A DNA stretch of 49,780 bases from Lutibacter sp. (GTDB lineage: Bacteria > Bacteroidota > Bacteroidia > Flavobacteriales > Flavobacteriaceae): the NCBI GenBank assembly GCA_027449025.1, contig DAIDMK010000019.1, positions 1 to 49,780 of the forward strand. Reading direction: 5' to 3'. Shown here piece after piece: positions 34,667-43,459 of the stretch. The translations under genes were made by a program, and so were the position numbers. Position 1 is the stretch's first letter. Each line of letters starts with the position of its first letter. The notes beneath the pieces were generated by a model. That model saw nothing but the letters and a program-made list of their open reading frames with translations, made no database searches and was not told where the DNA came from.

Positions 34667-36076
34667 TTACTGATTTAACGATTTATATAAATTGATATAC
34701 GCCAATGCCGATGCATCCCAAGAATGGTTGATGCCCATAATTTTTTTTCTAATTTTATTGTATGTGGTCTTATTTTTAAACAATTTTACGCCTCTTTCTA
34801 TAGCTTCAGTAATTTCTAAAACCGTAACTTCCTTATGACAAATCCCAAATCCGCCTTTTTCTGAAATATCAATAACGGTATCTTTTAAACCGCCAATACT
34901 TCTCACAATAGGAATTGCCCCATAACGCAGGGCGTACATTTGGTTCAATCCACAAGGTTCAACCCTTGAAGGCATCAAAATAAAATCGGCGCCCGCATAT
35001 ACAATATGCGCCAATTTTTCATCATATCCTATAAAAGCGTTGTAAGAACCCTCAAAATCTTTTTTTAGCTCAATTAATTTCACTTCAACAGCATCATTGC
35101 CCGAACCCAATAAAAATATAGAAATATTACTTTTTTGAAGTGCTTTTTCAAAAGCTTTAGGAAATAAATCGGCACCTTTTTCCCCTACCAATCTGCCAAT
35201 AAATGCAAAAAGCGGTTTTTTAAAGTCCAAATTATACTGGCTGCATAGCCATTTTTTATTGACATCCCTTCCTAATTCAACTGTATTTATGTTGTAATTC
35301 CCTATCAAATAAGGATCTGTTTCAGGATTCCAAACTTCCCAATCAATTCCATTTAAAATTCCGGTGCATTTTGCGCTTTCATGACTTAATAAAGATTCCA
35401 AACCATTGGCTGCTTTTTTCATTTCTTCCATATAACTTGGGGAAACCGTGGTAACTTTCCAAGCACATTTTATGGCAGAAGCAAGTGGATTGATGCTCCC
35501 ATCCCAATCAAGCAAACCAACATTGCTAAAATTAAATTCGGGAATTAAACCGACTTTCTCATGCGAAAACCAACCTTGATATTGGGCATTGTGAATGGTA
35601 AGCACCGTTGGAATATTTTTTAACGCCGAATAATCCTTACTTTGTGTCATCATAAAAGGAATCAGTCCGGTATGATGATCGTGACAATGCACAGTTGTTG
35701 GTTTTTCATCCCAAGTAAGCATCCAATTTAAAGCAGCAATTTGAAATGCCAAAAACCGATCTGTATCATCAAAAGAATACACATAATCTGTGAACAACAA
35801 TTCAGGAATGTCCACCAAATAAAGGTTAAAACCTAAATTATTATTGTTCAATGTTTTAACTTGATAGGGATATTCTTGTTTCCCCAAATTTAATTTTGAG
35901 GTAAATAGCACGGAAAACTCTGAATTTTTTGTGAATTTATTATCATAAAAAGGCATAATTACTTCCGAAGTAAAACCCGCATCATGTTGGTATTTTGGAA
36001 GCGCACCCACAACATCAGCCAATCCGCCCACTTTTGCCACTGGATAACATTCTGCACTTATATGTGTTATTTTCAT
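34667..36076 (-). CDS. glgA: Glycogen synthase (ADP-glucose)
   Basis: GT5 starch/glycogen synthase extending alpha-1,4-glucan from ADP-glucose. 469 residues. Diagnostic KVGGLADV (15-22, ADP-glucose-binding KxGGL), HCHDHHTGLIP, LTIHNAQYQGWF, GILNGIDWEVWNPETD, FIGRLVGEKGADL and the C-terminal-domain loop MPSRVEPCGLNQMYALRYG. First gene of the glycogen unit. I see no TAnnTTTG box in the first 100 bases upstream; the leader merges into a repeat-rich gap. Confidence 0.97.
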   Translation of the reverse strand: MKITHISAECYPVAKVGGLADVVGALPKYQHDAGFTSEVIMPFYDNKFTKNSEFSVLFTSKLNLGKQEYPYQVKTLNNNNLGFNLYLVDIPELLFTDYVYSFDDTDRFLAFQIAALNWMLTWDEKPTTVHCHDHHTGLIPFMMTQSKDYSALKNIPTVLTIHNAQYQGWFSHEKVGLIPEFNFSNVGLLDWDGSINPLASAIKCAWKVTTVSPSYMEEMKKAANGLESLLSHESAKCTGILNGIDWEVWNPETDPYLIGNYNINTVELGRDVNKKWLCSQYNLDFKKPLFAFIGRLVGEKGADLFPKAFEKALQKSNISIFLLGSGNDAVEVKLIELKKDFEGSYNAFIGYDEKLAHIVYAGADFILMPSRVEPCGLNQMYALRYGAIPIVRSIGGLKDTVIDISEKGGFGICHKEVTVLEITEAIERGVKLFKNKTTYNKIRKKIMGINHSWDASALAYINLYKSLNQ

Positions 36077-36130
36077 TCTTCGTATTTTATTTTAATATTT
36101 TTTTAATCAATTTAAAAAAATGCCTTAAAA

Positions 36131-36260
36131 ACTTGGGCGTTTCCGCTAAAAAAGCGGTCGGGCTTTACATTGCAATCTGTCATTGCGAGCAGAGCATGGC
36201 AATCTGTTGAGTATATTACCCGCCAGACGCAATCGGGATTCACAAACTCGCAATGCCAGG
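36131..36260. repeat. Composite dispersed-repeat cluster (CATTGCGAG type)
   Basis: Contains hairpin CCGCT-aaaaa-AGCGG (36143-36157) within GGGCGTTTCCGC...GGTCGGGCTTT, two copies of GCAATCTGT (36172-36180 and 36199-36207), and CATTGCGAG (36181-36189) facing its exact inverse CTCGCAATG (36247-36255). From memory, GTCATTGCGAGC...GCAATCT and GGGCGTT...GGTCGGGCTTT units are common intergenic repeats in this phylum. It is more GC-rich than its surroundings. Confidence 0.7.
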
Positions 36261-36332
36261 ATTTTCATTTCAATCCCTAACGCAAATTGAACCAATAATT
36301 AAAAATAAATAATAAAATATTTTCTAGTGCTC

Positions 36333-36361
36333 TTTGCGGATTTTCTTTGCGGAATTTGCGG
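36333..36361. repeat. Three TTTGCGG units
   Basis: TTTGCGG at 36333-36339, 36346-36352 and 36355-36361, followed by TTAAAAAT. Similar strings of CTTTGCG units occur between genes of related bacteria; I know no function. Confidence 0.5.
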
Positions 36362-36553
36362 TTAAAAATCTAGGTGTATCTGTCAATTTTCATCATTGAA
36401 TACACACACAAACAAAACATCAAAACTATTTTAGAATTCGGCTTTAATAATGCTGTTAATACTTGAATTTATTCATAAATATGAAAAATGAAATTACAAA
36501 AAATACTTTAATAAGTAAAGGATTTAAATTATAAATTTTGCGAAAACAAACAG

Positions 36554-36597
36554 AAAAACAAAAGAGGAAAATTGAAAAACTTCCCTCTTTTGTTTTT
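36554..36597 (-). terminator. Terminator after aconitase
   Basis: AAAAACAAAAGAGG (36554-36567) and CCTCTTTTGTTTTT (36584-36597) form a perfect 14-bp stem (about 16-nt loop, partly paired). U runs lie on both sides; it is placed 25 bp beyond the aconitase stop. Confidence 0.85.
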
Positions 36598-36621
36598 AAT
36601 AAATTAAGCTATCTATTATGG

Positions 36622-38895
36622 CTATTTTGCTCGAGCTGCTTGTTCTTTTTTAATCAAATTTAAGGCAGAGCCCTCTTTAAACCATTCAATCTGACTTTGG
36701 TTGTAAGTATGGTTTAATTGAATAACATCTTTGTTTCCGTTAGCATGAACCAATTCCAAAGCCAAGGTTTTCCCTGGTGCAAATTTATCCAAATCCAAAA
36801 AGTTAAAAGTATCATCTTCTTTAATCAAATCGTAATCCGCTTCATTTGAAAAAGTTAAACCTAACATTCCCTGTTTTTTAAGGTTTGTTTCATGAATACG
36901 TGCAAAGGATTTTACAATAACTGCTGCAACACCCAAATGACGTGGTTCCATTGCCGCGTGTTCACGGGATGAACCTTCACCGTAATTATGGTCACCCACA
37001 ACAATCGAATAAATGCCTGCGGCTTTATAAGCTCTTCCTGTATCTGGTACCGTGCCAAATTCGCCAGTCATCTGATTTTTAACTTTGTTGGTTTCTTTAC
37101 CAAATGCGTTCACTGCGCCAATTAAACAGTTGTTTGAAATATTGTCTAAATGTCCGCGAAAACGCAACCAAGGACCTGCCATAGAAATGTGGTCGGTGGT
37201 GCATTTTCCAAATGCTTTTATCAGTAATTTAGCACCTTTTACATTTGTTCCAATCGGTTGAAAAGGTGTTAACAATTGCAATCTTTCAGAAGTTGGGCTT
37301 ACCAAAACTTCTATCTTGCTTCCGTCTTTAAATGGTGCAACAAAGCCTGCATCTTTAACATCAAAACCATTTGGTGGCAATTCAAAACCGGTTGGTTCTG
37401 TAAATTTAACTTCCACACCATCTCGGTTAATCAACGAATCAGTCATCGGATTAAAATCTAACCTACCTGATATTGCAATTGCAGCAACCATTTCTGGTGA
37501 AGCAACAAATGCGTGGGTATTTGGATTTCCGTCTGCTCTTTTTGAAAAGTTTCTATTGAAAGAATGAATAATGGTGTTCTTTTCTTGTTTTTCAGCACCT
37601 TCCCGATCCCACTGACCGATACAAGGTCCACAAGCGTTGGTAAATATTTTGGCATTTAAATCTTCAAAAATGGTTAATAAGCCATCTCTTTCAGCCGTAA
37701 AACGCACTTGTTCAGATCCTGGATTGATTCCAAATTCAGCTTTTGCAACAATTTTATTGTCCACTGCCTGTTTTGCAACCGATGCCGCTCTTGATAAATC
37801 TTCATAAGAGGAATTTGTACAAGACCCTATTAATCCCCATTCTACTTTTAAAGGCCAATCATTTTTTGTGGCTTTCTCTGTCATTTCACCAACTGGAGTG
37901 GCCAAATCTGGCGTAAACGGACCGTTTAAATGTGGTTTTAAATCTGATAAATTAATTTCAATAACTTGGTCAAAATATTTTTCAGGATTTGCATACACTT
38001 CATCATCACCTGTTAAATAAGAAGCTATTTTATTGGCCTCATCGGCCACTTCATCACGGTCGGTTGCGCGCAAATAACGTTCAATTGACGCATCATAACC
38101 AAAAGTGGAAGTTGTAGCGCCAATTTCAGCACCCATATTGCAAATTGTTCCTTTTCCTGTTGCCGACATCGCTTTCGCGCCTTCACCAAAATATTCCACT
38201 ATTGCACCAGTACCGCCTTTAACGGTTAAAACACCGGCAACTTTTAATATCACATCTTTTGGGGCTGTCCAGCCAGAAAGTTTTCCCGTTAATTTAACAC
38301 CAATCAATTTTGGAAATTTTAATTCCCAAGCCATTCCTGCCATAACATCTACCGCATCAGCACCACCTACGCCAATAGCAATCATTCCCAGTCCGCCTGC
38401 ATTTACGGTATGTGAATCTGTTCCAATCATCATTCCTCCCGGAAAAGCATAATTTTCAAGTACCACTTGATGAATAATACCTGCTCCCGGTTTCCAAAAA
38501 CCAATGCCGTATTTGTTAGATACCGAAGCCAAGAAATTAAATACTTCACTGCTGTTATTTAGCGCGGTCTGTAAATCTTTATCAGCACCAACCTTAGCCT
38601 GAATTAAATGATCACAATGCACCGTTGTTGGCACAGCCACTTTTGCTTTACCTGCTTGCATGAATTGAAGCAAGGCCATTTGTGCTGTAGCATCTTGGCA
38701 AGCAATTCTATCAGGTGCAAAATCCACATAATCTTTACCGCGGATAAAGGCTGTTTCCGCTTTGCCATCCCAAAGGTGGTTATATAATATTTTTTCAGCT
38801 AGAGTTAAAGGTTTCCCCACTACAGTTTTAGCGGCATCAACACGCTCTGTCATTCTATTGTAAACACCTTTAATCATTTCAATATCAAAAGCCAT
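36622..38895 (-). CDS. Aconitate hydratase
   Basis: [4Fe-4S] enzyme of the TCA cycle interconverting citrate and isocitrate. 757 residues; layout resembles mitochondrial-type aconitase more than the long AcnA or AcnB. Cluster ligands: Cys359 in [11 protein letters not shown], Cys422 and Cys425 in [23 protein letters not shown] and [18 protein letters not shown] are further hallmarks; the swivel-domain active-site loop is [18 protein letters not shown] weak -7-like box TACCTTCG (38936-38929) lies 33 bp upstream. Neither citrate synthase nor isocitrate dehydrogenase is in the window. Confidence 0.96.
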   Translation of the reverse strand: MAFDIEMIKGVYNRMTERVDAAKTVVGKPLTLAEKILYNHLWDGKAETAFIRGKDYVDFAPDRIACQDATAQMALLQFMQAGKAKVAVPTTVHCDHLIQAKVGADKDLQTALNNSSEVFNFLASVSNKYGIGFWKPGAGIIHQVVLENYAFPGGMMIGTDSHTVNAGGLGMIAIGVGGADAVDVMAGMAWELKFPKLIGVKLTGKLSGWTAPKDVILKVAGVLTVKGGTGAIVEYFGEGAKAMSATGKGTICNMGAEIGATTSTFGYDASIERYLRATDRDEVADEANKIASYLTGDDEVYANPEKYFDQVIEINLSDLKPHLNGPFTPDLATPVGEMTEKATKNDWPLKVEWGLIGSCTNSSYEDLSRAASVAKQAVDNKIVAKAEFGINPGSEQVRFTAERDGLLTIFEDLNAKIFTNACGPCIGQWDREGAEKQEKNTIIHSFNRNFSKRADGNPNTHAFVASPEMVAAIAISGRLDFNPMTDSLINRDGVEVKFTEPTGFELPPNGFDVKDAGFVAPFKDGSKIEVLVSPTSERLQLLTPFQPIGTNVKGAKLLIKAFGKCTTDHISMAGPWLRFRGHLDNISNNCLIGAVNAFGKETNKVKNQMTGEFGTVPDTGRAYKAAGIYSIVVGDHNYGEGSSREHAAMEPRHLGVAAVIVKSFARIHETNLKKQGMLGLTFSNEADYDLIKEDDTFNFLDLDKFAPGKTLALELVHANGNKDVIQLNHTYNQSQIEWFKEGSALNLIKKEQAARAK

Positions 38896-39083
38896 ATCTA
38901 TAATTTTAATTAAGTTATTTTAATTTAGCGAAGGTACGAAAAATGATTGCTTTAATTAATAAAATGCCAGCATCTAACTGATTTTTATAAATAAGATATT
39001 TACAAACCCTATTATTTTTAAAACGGCAAAAAAGGATTGCGAAAACGATGTAGATATTAAGAATATGGTAAATAAAATAAAAA

Positions 39084-39378
39084 AAGTAGGTCTGTAAGCC
39101 GGATTCTGTACTTCGAAAAGTTCTTATCATTTATCTAGACTATAAATTGCTCTATAGCTCAAGCTGCCTACCCCTTGAAATAATGCGAGTCACATTAAAA
39201 TTTCAATATACATGGCATTTCACCGCATAGAGTTTACCTGGTTTCACTACAGCCGAACTGTACTTGCTTTCTGTTGCACTTGTCCTCGGCTTGCGCCGGA
39301 TGGATGTTATCCATTATGCTACTCTTTGGTGTCCGGACTTTCCTCTCCAATAAATTGAAGCGATAAGACGACCTACTA
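39084..39378 (-). ncRNA. rnpB: RNase P RNA (bacterial class A)
   Basis: Catalytic RNA of RNase P, which matures tRNA 5' ends. On the minus strand the ends pair as P1 (AGTAGGTC, 39377-39370, with GACCTACT, 39092-39085). Reading inward: GAGGAAAGTCCGGACACC (CR I), GGCGCAAGCCGAGG, then ACAGAAAGCAAGTACAG, GGTGAAATGCC, AAGGGGTAGGC, and near the 3' end CCGGCTTACAGACCTAC. These are the conserved core strings and their order is right. Length is near 295 nt, slightly short for class A. A U run follows the 3' end (39084 downward). A TATTTTTG box (39395-39388) lies about 10 bp before the 5' end. Ends are approximate. Confidence 0.95.
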
Positions 39379-39387
39379 TTTTTTTTG

Positions 39388-39395
39388 CAAAAATA
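39388..39395 (-). promoter_or_regulatory. -7 box of rnpB
   Basis: TATTTTTG on the minus strand, about 10 bp before the mature 5' end as expected for a primary transcript. Because the RNA end fixes the start point, this is the best-supported -7 box in the window. Confidence 0.65.
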
Positions 39396-39412
39396 AACTA
39401 AAATATGACAAT

Positions 39413-39439
39413 AAAAAACCCACTCATAAAATGAGTGGG
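39413..39439 (-). terminator. Terminator of grpE-dnaJ
   Basis: CCCACTCAT (minus 39439-39431) pairs with ATGAGTGGG (39427-39419), loop of three, then six U. It separates the chaperone operon from rnpB. Confidence 0.9.
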
Positions 39440-39540
39440 AAAATTGCTATGAAAAAGAAAAAGTGTTATTGGATTTTTCACCAACAACTTTTCAAATATA
39501 GTTTATTTTAAAAATATATAAAATTTTTTAACACTTAATT

Positions 39541-40668
39541 TTATGAAAACATGTCTTTCACTTTTTCAAAAAATGATTTATCTAATTTTGAAGGGCTTGG
39601 TTTAAAATTTTCGTCCTTTTTATTCGCTTCAAAAAATGCTTCTTGTTCCGTTGAAAGTGTTTGGGGTGTCCAAACATTGGTATGAACCAACAGGTCACCA
39701 TTTCCATAATTATCTATGCTTGGCAATCCTTTTCCCCGCAATCTTAAAATTTTTCCAGATTGTGTGCCTGGTTCAATTTTAATTTTTACTTTTCCTGTTA
39801 CGGTATCAATATTTTTTGAAATTCCTAAAACAGCTTCAGAAAAATTGATATATAAATCGAAATGTAAGTTTGTTCCTTCTCTTTTTAAGGTTTCGTGAGG
39901 TATTTCTTCAATAACCACGATTAAATCACCATCAATCGCATTGTTTCCAGGCGCTGCATTTCCTTTTCCATTTACTTTTAACTGAACCCCTTCTGTAACA
40001 CCAGCAGGAATTTTTATTGAAACTGTTTCTTCTTTAAACTCTAAGCCATCACTGTCAGCAGTTTTTGGTCTTTTGTCCAGAATTTCACCTGCTCCGTGAC
40101 AAGTTGGACAAGTTGAAGCAGATTGCATGCGTCCTAAAATAGTATTGGTAACACGCATCACTTGACCGACACCATTACAAGTGGTACAAGTTTTATAAGT
40201 GGCACCTTCGGCCATTACTTTTCGGCGAACTTTTACCTTTTTCTCTACGCCGTTTGCTATTTCCTCCAGCGTTAATTTAACCCTGATTCGCAAGTTACTT
40301 CCTTTAACACGAGCCCTGCCGCGACTTCCGCCACTAAAACCACCAAAACTTCCGCCACCAAAACCGCCGCCAAAAATATCTCCAAACTGGCTGAAAATAT
40401 CATCCATATTCATTCCTCCGCCTCCAAAGCCATTGCCACCGCCATTTTCAAATGCTGCATGACCATATTGATCATAACGTGCTTTTTTATTTTCGTTGCT
40501 TAGTATCTCATAAGCTTCAGCTGCTTTTTTAAATTTTTCTTCCGCTGCTTTATTTCCCGGATTTTTATCAGGATGGTATTCTATGGCTTTTTTACGATAG
40601 GCCTTTTTGATTTCTGCAGGTGTGGCATTTTTGGAAATGCCTAATATTTCGTAATAATCTTGCTTCAT
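39541..40668 (-). CDS. dnaJ: Chaperone DnaJ with reduced zinc-binding region
   Basis: Hsp40 co-chaperone of DnaK. 375 residues: J domain with HPD (32-34), Gly/Phe-rich region (about 73-116), a short cysteine region, and C-terminal substrate-binding domains (about 205-340; [37 protein letters not shown]). Canonical DnaJ has four CxxCxGxG motifs; here only two are seen, CTTCNGVG (161-168) and CPTCHGAG (187-194). Their spacing matches motifs 2 and 3, the zinc centre II, so centre I (motifs 1 and 4) seems to be missing. The frame is intact. It starts 10 bases after the grpE stop: one operon. No dnaK in the window. Confidence 0.95.
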   Translation of the reverse strand: MKQDYYEILGISKNATPAEIKKAYRKKAIEYHPDKNPGNKAAEEKFKKAAEAYEILSNENKKARYDQYGHAAFENGGGNGFGGGGMNMDDIFSQFGDIFGGGFGGGSFGGFSGGSRGRARVKGSNLRIRVKLTLEEIANGVEKKVKVRRKVMAEGATYKTCTTCNGVGQVMRVTNTILGRMQSASTCPTCHGAGEILDKRPKTADSDGLEFKEETVSIKIPAGVTEGVQLKVNGKGNAAPGNNAIDGDLIVVIEEIPHETLKREGTNLHFDLYINFSEAVLGISKNIDTVTGKVKIKIEPGTQSGKILRLRGKGLPSIDNYGNGDLLVHTNVWTPQTLSTEQEAFFEANKKDENFKPSPSKLDKSFFEKVKDMFS

Positions 40669-40678
40669 TGTTTTTAAT

Positions 40679-41212
40679 TTATTGTCCCGTTACTACTTTT
40701 GGATATCTGATGACTTTCTCGCCTAACTTATATCCTTGTTCAAGAACATCAATAATTTTTCCTTTTAAATCCTCATTTGGTGCTGGAATTTGTGAAATGG
40801 CTTCATGCAATTCAACATCAAAAGCATCTCCTCCATTTACAGTAATAATACTTAAGCCTTTTTGGGCTAAAGTGTTTTGTAATTTATTATTTATCAACTC
40901 CACGCCCTTTAAAAGCTCATCGTCTTCATCTTTGACTTTTTTAATCACATTCAAAGCCCTCTCAAAATCATCCAAAATTGGCAATAAAACTGACATTAAA
41001 TCTTCACTGGCAGTTTTAAACAGCTCAATTCTTTCTTTGGAAGTCCGTTTTTTATAATTTTCAAACTCGGCAAATAACCGTAAAAATTTATCTTTTTCTT
41101 GAATAAGTTCAAGTTTTAACCGTTCTTCAACACTTAATTCCTGTGTTTCTTGCTGATTTAAATCCTTATCATTTATATCCTTCGAGGCTTTGCTGTCTTT
41201 CTTCTTACTCAT
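40679..41212 (-). CDS. grpE: Nucleotide exchange factor GrpE
   Basis: Dimeric ADP-release factor for DnaK. 177 residues: a charged, probably disordered N-terminus ([20 protein letters not shown]), a long coiled-coil helix (about 28-75; [21 protein letters not shown] is the family core), and the C-terminal beta-wing (about 115-177; DPELHEAIS-type segment seen as [12 protein letters not shown], then [20 protein letters not shown]). Promoter box CAAAAGTA (plus) at 41249-41256. No CIRCE-like inverted repeat is visible upstream, so HrcA control is not indicated. Confidence 0.95.
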   Translation of the reverse strand: MSKKKDSKASKDINDKDLNQQETQELSVEERLKLELIQEKDKFLRLFAEFENYKKRTSKERIELFKTASEDLMSVLLPILDDFERALNVIKKVKDEDDELLKGVELINNKLQNTLAQKGLSIITVNGGDAFDVELHEAISQIPAPNEDLKGKIIDVLEQGYKLGEKVIRYPKVVTGQ

Positions 41213-41248
41213 AATTTTTCAATAAAATAGTTATTTTGTAATCGTCTG

Positions 41249-41256
41249 CAAAAGTA
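41249..41256 (-). promoter_or_regulatory. Candidate -7 box for grpE-dnaJ
   Basis: TACTTTTG on the minus strand fits TAnnTTTG, 37 bp before the grpE ATG. Confidence 0.5.
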
Positions 41257-41385
41257 TTGCCATTTTTTGAGATATGCCAATATGACACCCTTATAATTGA
41301 AAATTAAAAATTGATAATTGACAATTAAAAAATTTAAAGAAAAAAAAGAAAATTTAGATACAAAGCAGAGGTGAAGTCTCACAGA

Positions 41386-41448
41386 TAAACAAATAAATGC
41401 CTAAACAAATTTTCACAAATAAACGACTAAACGCTTAAACAAATAAAC
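41386..41448. repeat. Cluster of TAAAC units after murA
   Basis: TAAAC occurs six times in 63 bp (41386, 41402, 41420, 41428, 41436, 41444), mostly 8 bp apart in the last four. It lies between the murA stop and the grpE leader. The remaining AT-rich sequence (41291-41350) repeats AATTGA/AATTAA elements like those at 5700-5745. No function recognised. Confidence 0.5.
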
Positions 41449-41451
41449 AAT

Positions 41452-42759
41452 TTAATCTACCCTAATTATTTTAGCGCCAATTGCTTGTAAGCGTTCATCA
41501 ATATTTTGATAACCTCGGTCAATTTGTTCAATATTTTGGATAGTGCTTGTGCCTTCTGCGGAAAGCGCGGCTATCAATAAAGAAATTCCTGCCCTAATAT
41601 CTGGCGAAGTCATCGTTGTGCCTTTTAAGCTAAATTCGTGATTCATGCCTATAACCGTAGCGCGATGCGGATCGCAAAGAATTACTTTAGCACCCATATC
41701 AATTAATTTATCGACAAAGAACAACCTGCTTTCAAACATTTTTTGATGGATCAATACGCTCCCTTTTGCCTGTGTGGCAACCACTAAAATAACACTCAAT
41801 AAATCTGGCGTAAAGCCTGGCCAAGGCGCATCTGATATTGTTAAAATTGAGCCATCAATATAATTTTGAATTTCGTAACTTTCTTGTTCCGGTATAAAAA
41901 TATCATCACCTCTTTTCTCTAAATTAATTCCCAATTTTTGAAAAACACGCGGTATTACACCCAAATCATCCCAACTCACATCTTTAATGGTAATAGAAGA
42001 TCTTGTCATAGCCGCCATCCCAATCCAGCTACCAATTTCAATCATATCGGGTAAAACTCTATGAGAACAACCAACCAATTTTTTAACACCTTTTATATGC
42101 AATAAATTAGAGCCAATGCCATCAATTTTAGCGCCCATACTGTTCAACATTTTACACAATTGCTGAATATATGGTTCGCAGGCGGCATTGTAAATTGTGG
42201 TTATTCCTTTTGCCATTACGGCTGCCATCACAATATTTGCTGTTCCGGTTACAGAAGCTTCATCCAGCAACATTACTGTTCCCGTAAGTTGTTTTGCTTC
42301 TACTCCGTAAAAACGCTCATCTTTATTGTATCTAAAAGTGGCGCCCAATTGAATAAATCCTTCAAAATGTGTATCTAGCCTACGTCTGCCAATTTTGTCG
42401 CCTCCTGGGCGTGGAATATATCCTTTCCCAAATCGCGCCAATAACGGACCAACAATCATAATTGAGCCTCGTAAAGAACTTCCTTCAACTTTAAATTTTT
42501 CTGACTCTAAGTAATCTAAATCCAATTCATCTGCCTGAAAAGAATACGTGTCAGGACTCATCCTATTCACTTTTACACCCAATTCACTTAAAATATAAAT
42601 CAATTTATTAACATCTCTAATATCTGGAACGTTGCTAATAATTACTTTTTCAGGAGTTAGTAAAACTGCACATATTACTTGAAGCGCTTCATTTTTAGCA
42701 CCTTGAGGCGTGATACTTCCACTTAATTTATGACCTCCTTCTATAATAAATGTTCCCAT
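41452..42759 (-). CDS. murA: UDP-N-acetylglucosamine 1-carboxyvinyltransferase, Cys-to-Asp type
   Basis: First committed step of peptidoglycan synthesis: transfer of enolpyruvate from PEP to UDP-GlcNAc. 435 residues with the EPT fold; GAKNEAL (19-25) carries the conserved Lys-Asn. SSLRGSIMIVGPLLARFG leads to the catalytic loop, where the usual Cys of the GGC.IG motif is Asp (Asp121 in PRPGGDKIGRR). The Asp form is known from naturally fosfomycin-insensitive MurA of mycobacteria and chlamydiae. PDIRAGISLLIAALSAEGTS and IDRGYQNIDERLQAIGAKI are typical C-terminal stretches. It follows the DUF4290 gene after 21 bp, suggesting cotranscription. Confidence 0.96.
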   Translation of the reverse strand: MGTFIIEGGHKLSGSITPQGAKNEALQVICAVLLTPEKVIISNVPDIRDVNKLIYILSELGVKVNRMSPDTYSFQADELDLDYLESEKFKVEGSSLRGSIMIVGPLLARFGKGYIPRPGGDKIGRRRLDTHFEGFIQLGATFRYNKDERFYGVEAKQLTGTVMLLDEASVTGTANIVMAAVMAKGITTIYNAACEPYIQQLCKMLNSMGAKIDGIGSNLLHIKGVKKLVGCSHRVLPDMIEIGSWIGMAAMTRSSITIKDVSWDDLGVIPRVFQKLGINLEKRGDDIFIPEQESYEIQNYIDGSILTISDAPWPGFTPDLLSVILVVATQAKGSVLIHQKMFESRLFFVDKLIDMGAKVILCDPHRATVIGMNHEFSLKGTTMTSPDIRAGISLLIAALSAEGTSTIQNIEQIDRGYQNIDERLQAIGAKIIRVD

Positions 42760-42780
42760 TATTTTTGTAGATGAATTGAT

Positions 42781-43395
42781 TTATTGTTTCTTTTTCAATA
42801 TTTTAACTTTTCCAGATGGCTTTCTTTTCTTCATCAATTCTTTAACTTCGGATAAAGATTCATTTTTACCTTCCAAATCAATTTTTCCTTTTGATAAATC
42901 AAGTAAATGATTGTAAATGATATGATCGTCAACAGTGTCTTTATTCCAATTTAAGTAACATTTTTTCATATGGTTGGCAATGGCAAAATACAAAGCTTCA
43001 CGCTCCTCACCTTCTTCCCAAGTTAAAGCCACATCAATCATTGTTTGAATGTTATTGCCGTAAAATCTGTACTTTGAATCATATTTTGGATAAGCCAATC
43101 TTTCTGGTTTTGCTGACAATTCTTCTCTTTCTGGCTTTGGATATGGAGATTCGGCTTCCAATTTAAAATCGGACATAATGAATAGCTGATCCCATAATTT
43201 ATGCTTAAAATCTGGCACATCGCGCAAATGAGGTTGTAAATTTCCCATCACATCAACAATGGCTCTTGCCATTTTGTTGCGTTCTTCAGCATCTTCGATT
43301 GCCACACAATTGTCTATTAATTTTTGGACGTGTCTGCCGTATTCCGGGATAATTAAATGGGGTCTTTCTGAATTGTATTCTAAATCAAATTCCAT
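42781..43395 (-). CDS. DUF4290 family protein
   Basis: 204 residues, soluble, no signal peptide. The N-terminus (FDLEYNSERPHLIIPEYGRH) and the central YPKYDSKYRFYGNNIQTMID are what I know of DUF4290, a Bacteroidota family of unknown function. Charged helices dominate, with a Lys-rich end (KKRKPSGKVKILKKKQ). It is regularly found next to murA in this group, as here (21-bp gap), but no shared role is established. It lies 64 bp downstream of the UvrD gene on the same strand. Confidence 0.85.
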   Translation of the reverse strand: MEFDLEYNSERPHLIIPEYGRHVQKLIDNCVAIEDAEERNKMARAIVDVMGNLQPHLRDVPDFKHKLWDQLFIMSDFKLEAESPYPKPEREELSAKPERLAYPKYDSKYRFYGNNIQTMIDVALTWEEGEEREALYFAIANHMKKCYLNWNKDTVDDHIIYNHLLDLSKGKIDLEGKNESLSEVKELMKKRKPSGKVKILKKKQ

Positions 43396-43459
43396 GAGTC
43401 TTTTCTTCTATAATATTTTATGCAAATTACAATATAAAAATTGGTTTTACAATATGTAT

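Larger units (their letters stand above)
36077..36621. other. 545-bp intergenic gap with repeats, no gene
   Basis: Between glgA and aconitase, both on minus. It holds three things: a repeat cluster at 36131-36260, a TTTGCGG triplet at 36333-36361, and the aconitase terminator at 36554-36597. The rest (36362-36550) is AT-rich; a 17-codon ATG frame at 36481-36534 is present but is not convincing. I saw no tRNA. Confidence 0.7.

Noticed and set aside
36481-36534. 17-codon ATG frame in the glgA-aconitase gap
   Set aside because: Too short and without promoter box or other support.
38915-39130. 71-codon minus-strand ORF between aconitase and rnpB
   Set aside because: Its first part lies inside RNase P RNA; composition is that of non-coding AT-rich DNA.
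40199-40462. 87-codon plus-strand ORF rich in Pro
   Set aside because: Antisense of the Gly-rich region of dnaJ.
41386-41448. TAAAC cluster considered as a CRISPR or iteron array
   Set aside because: Units are only five bases, unevenly spaced at first and without unique spacers; no replication or cas gene is close.
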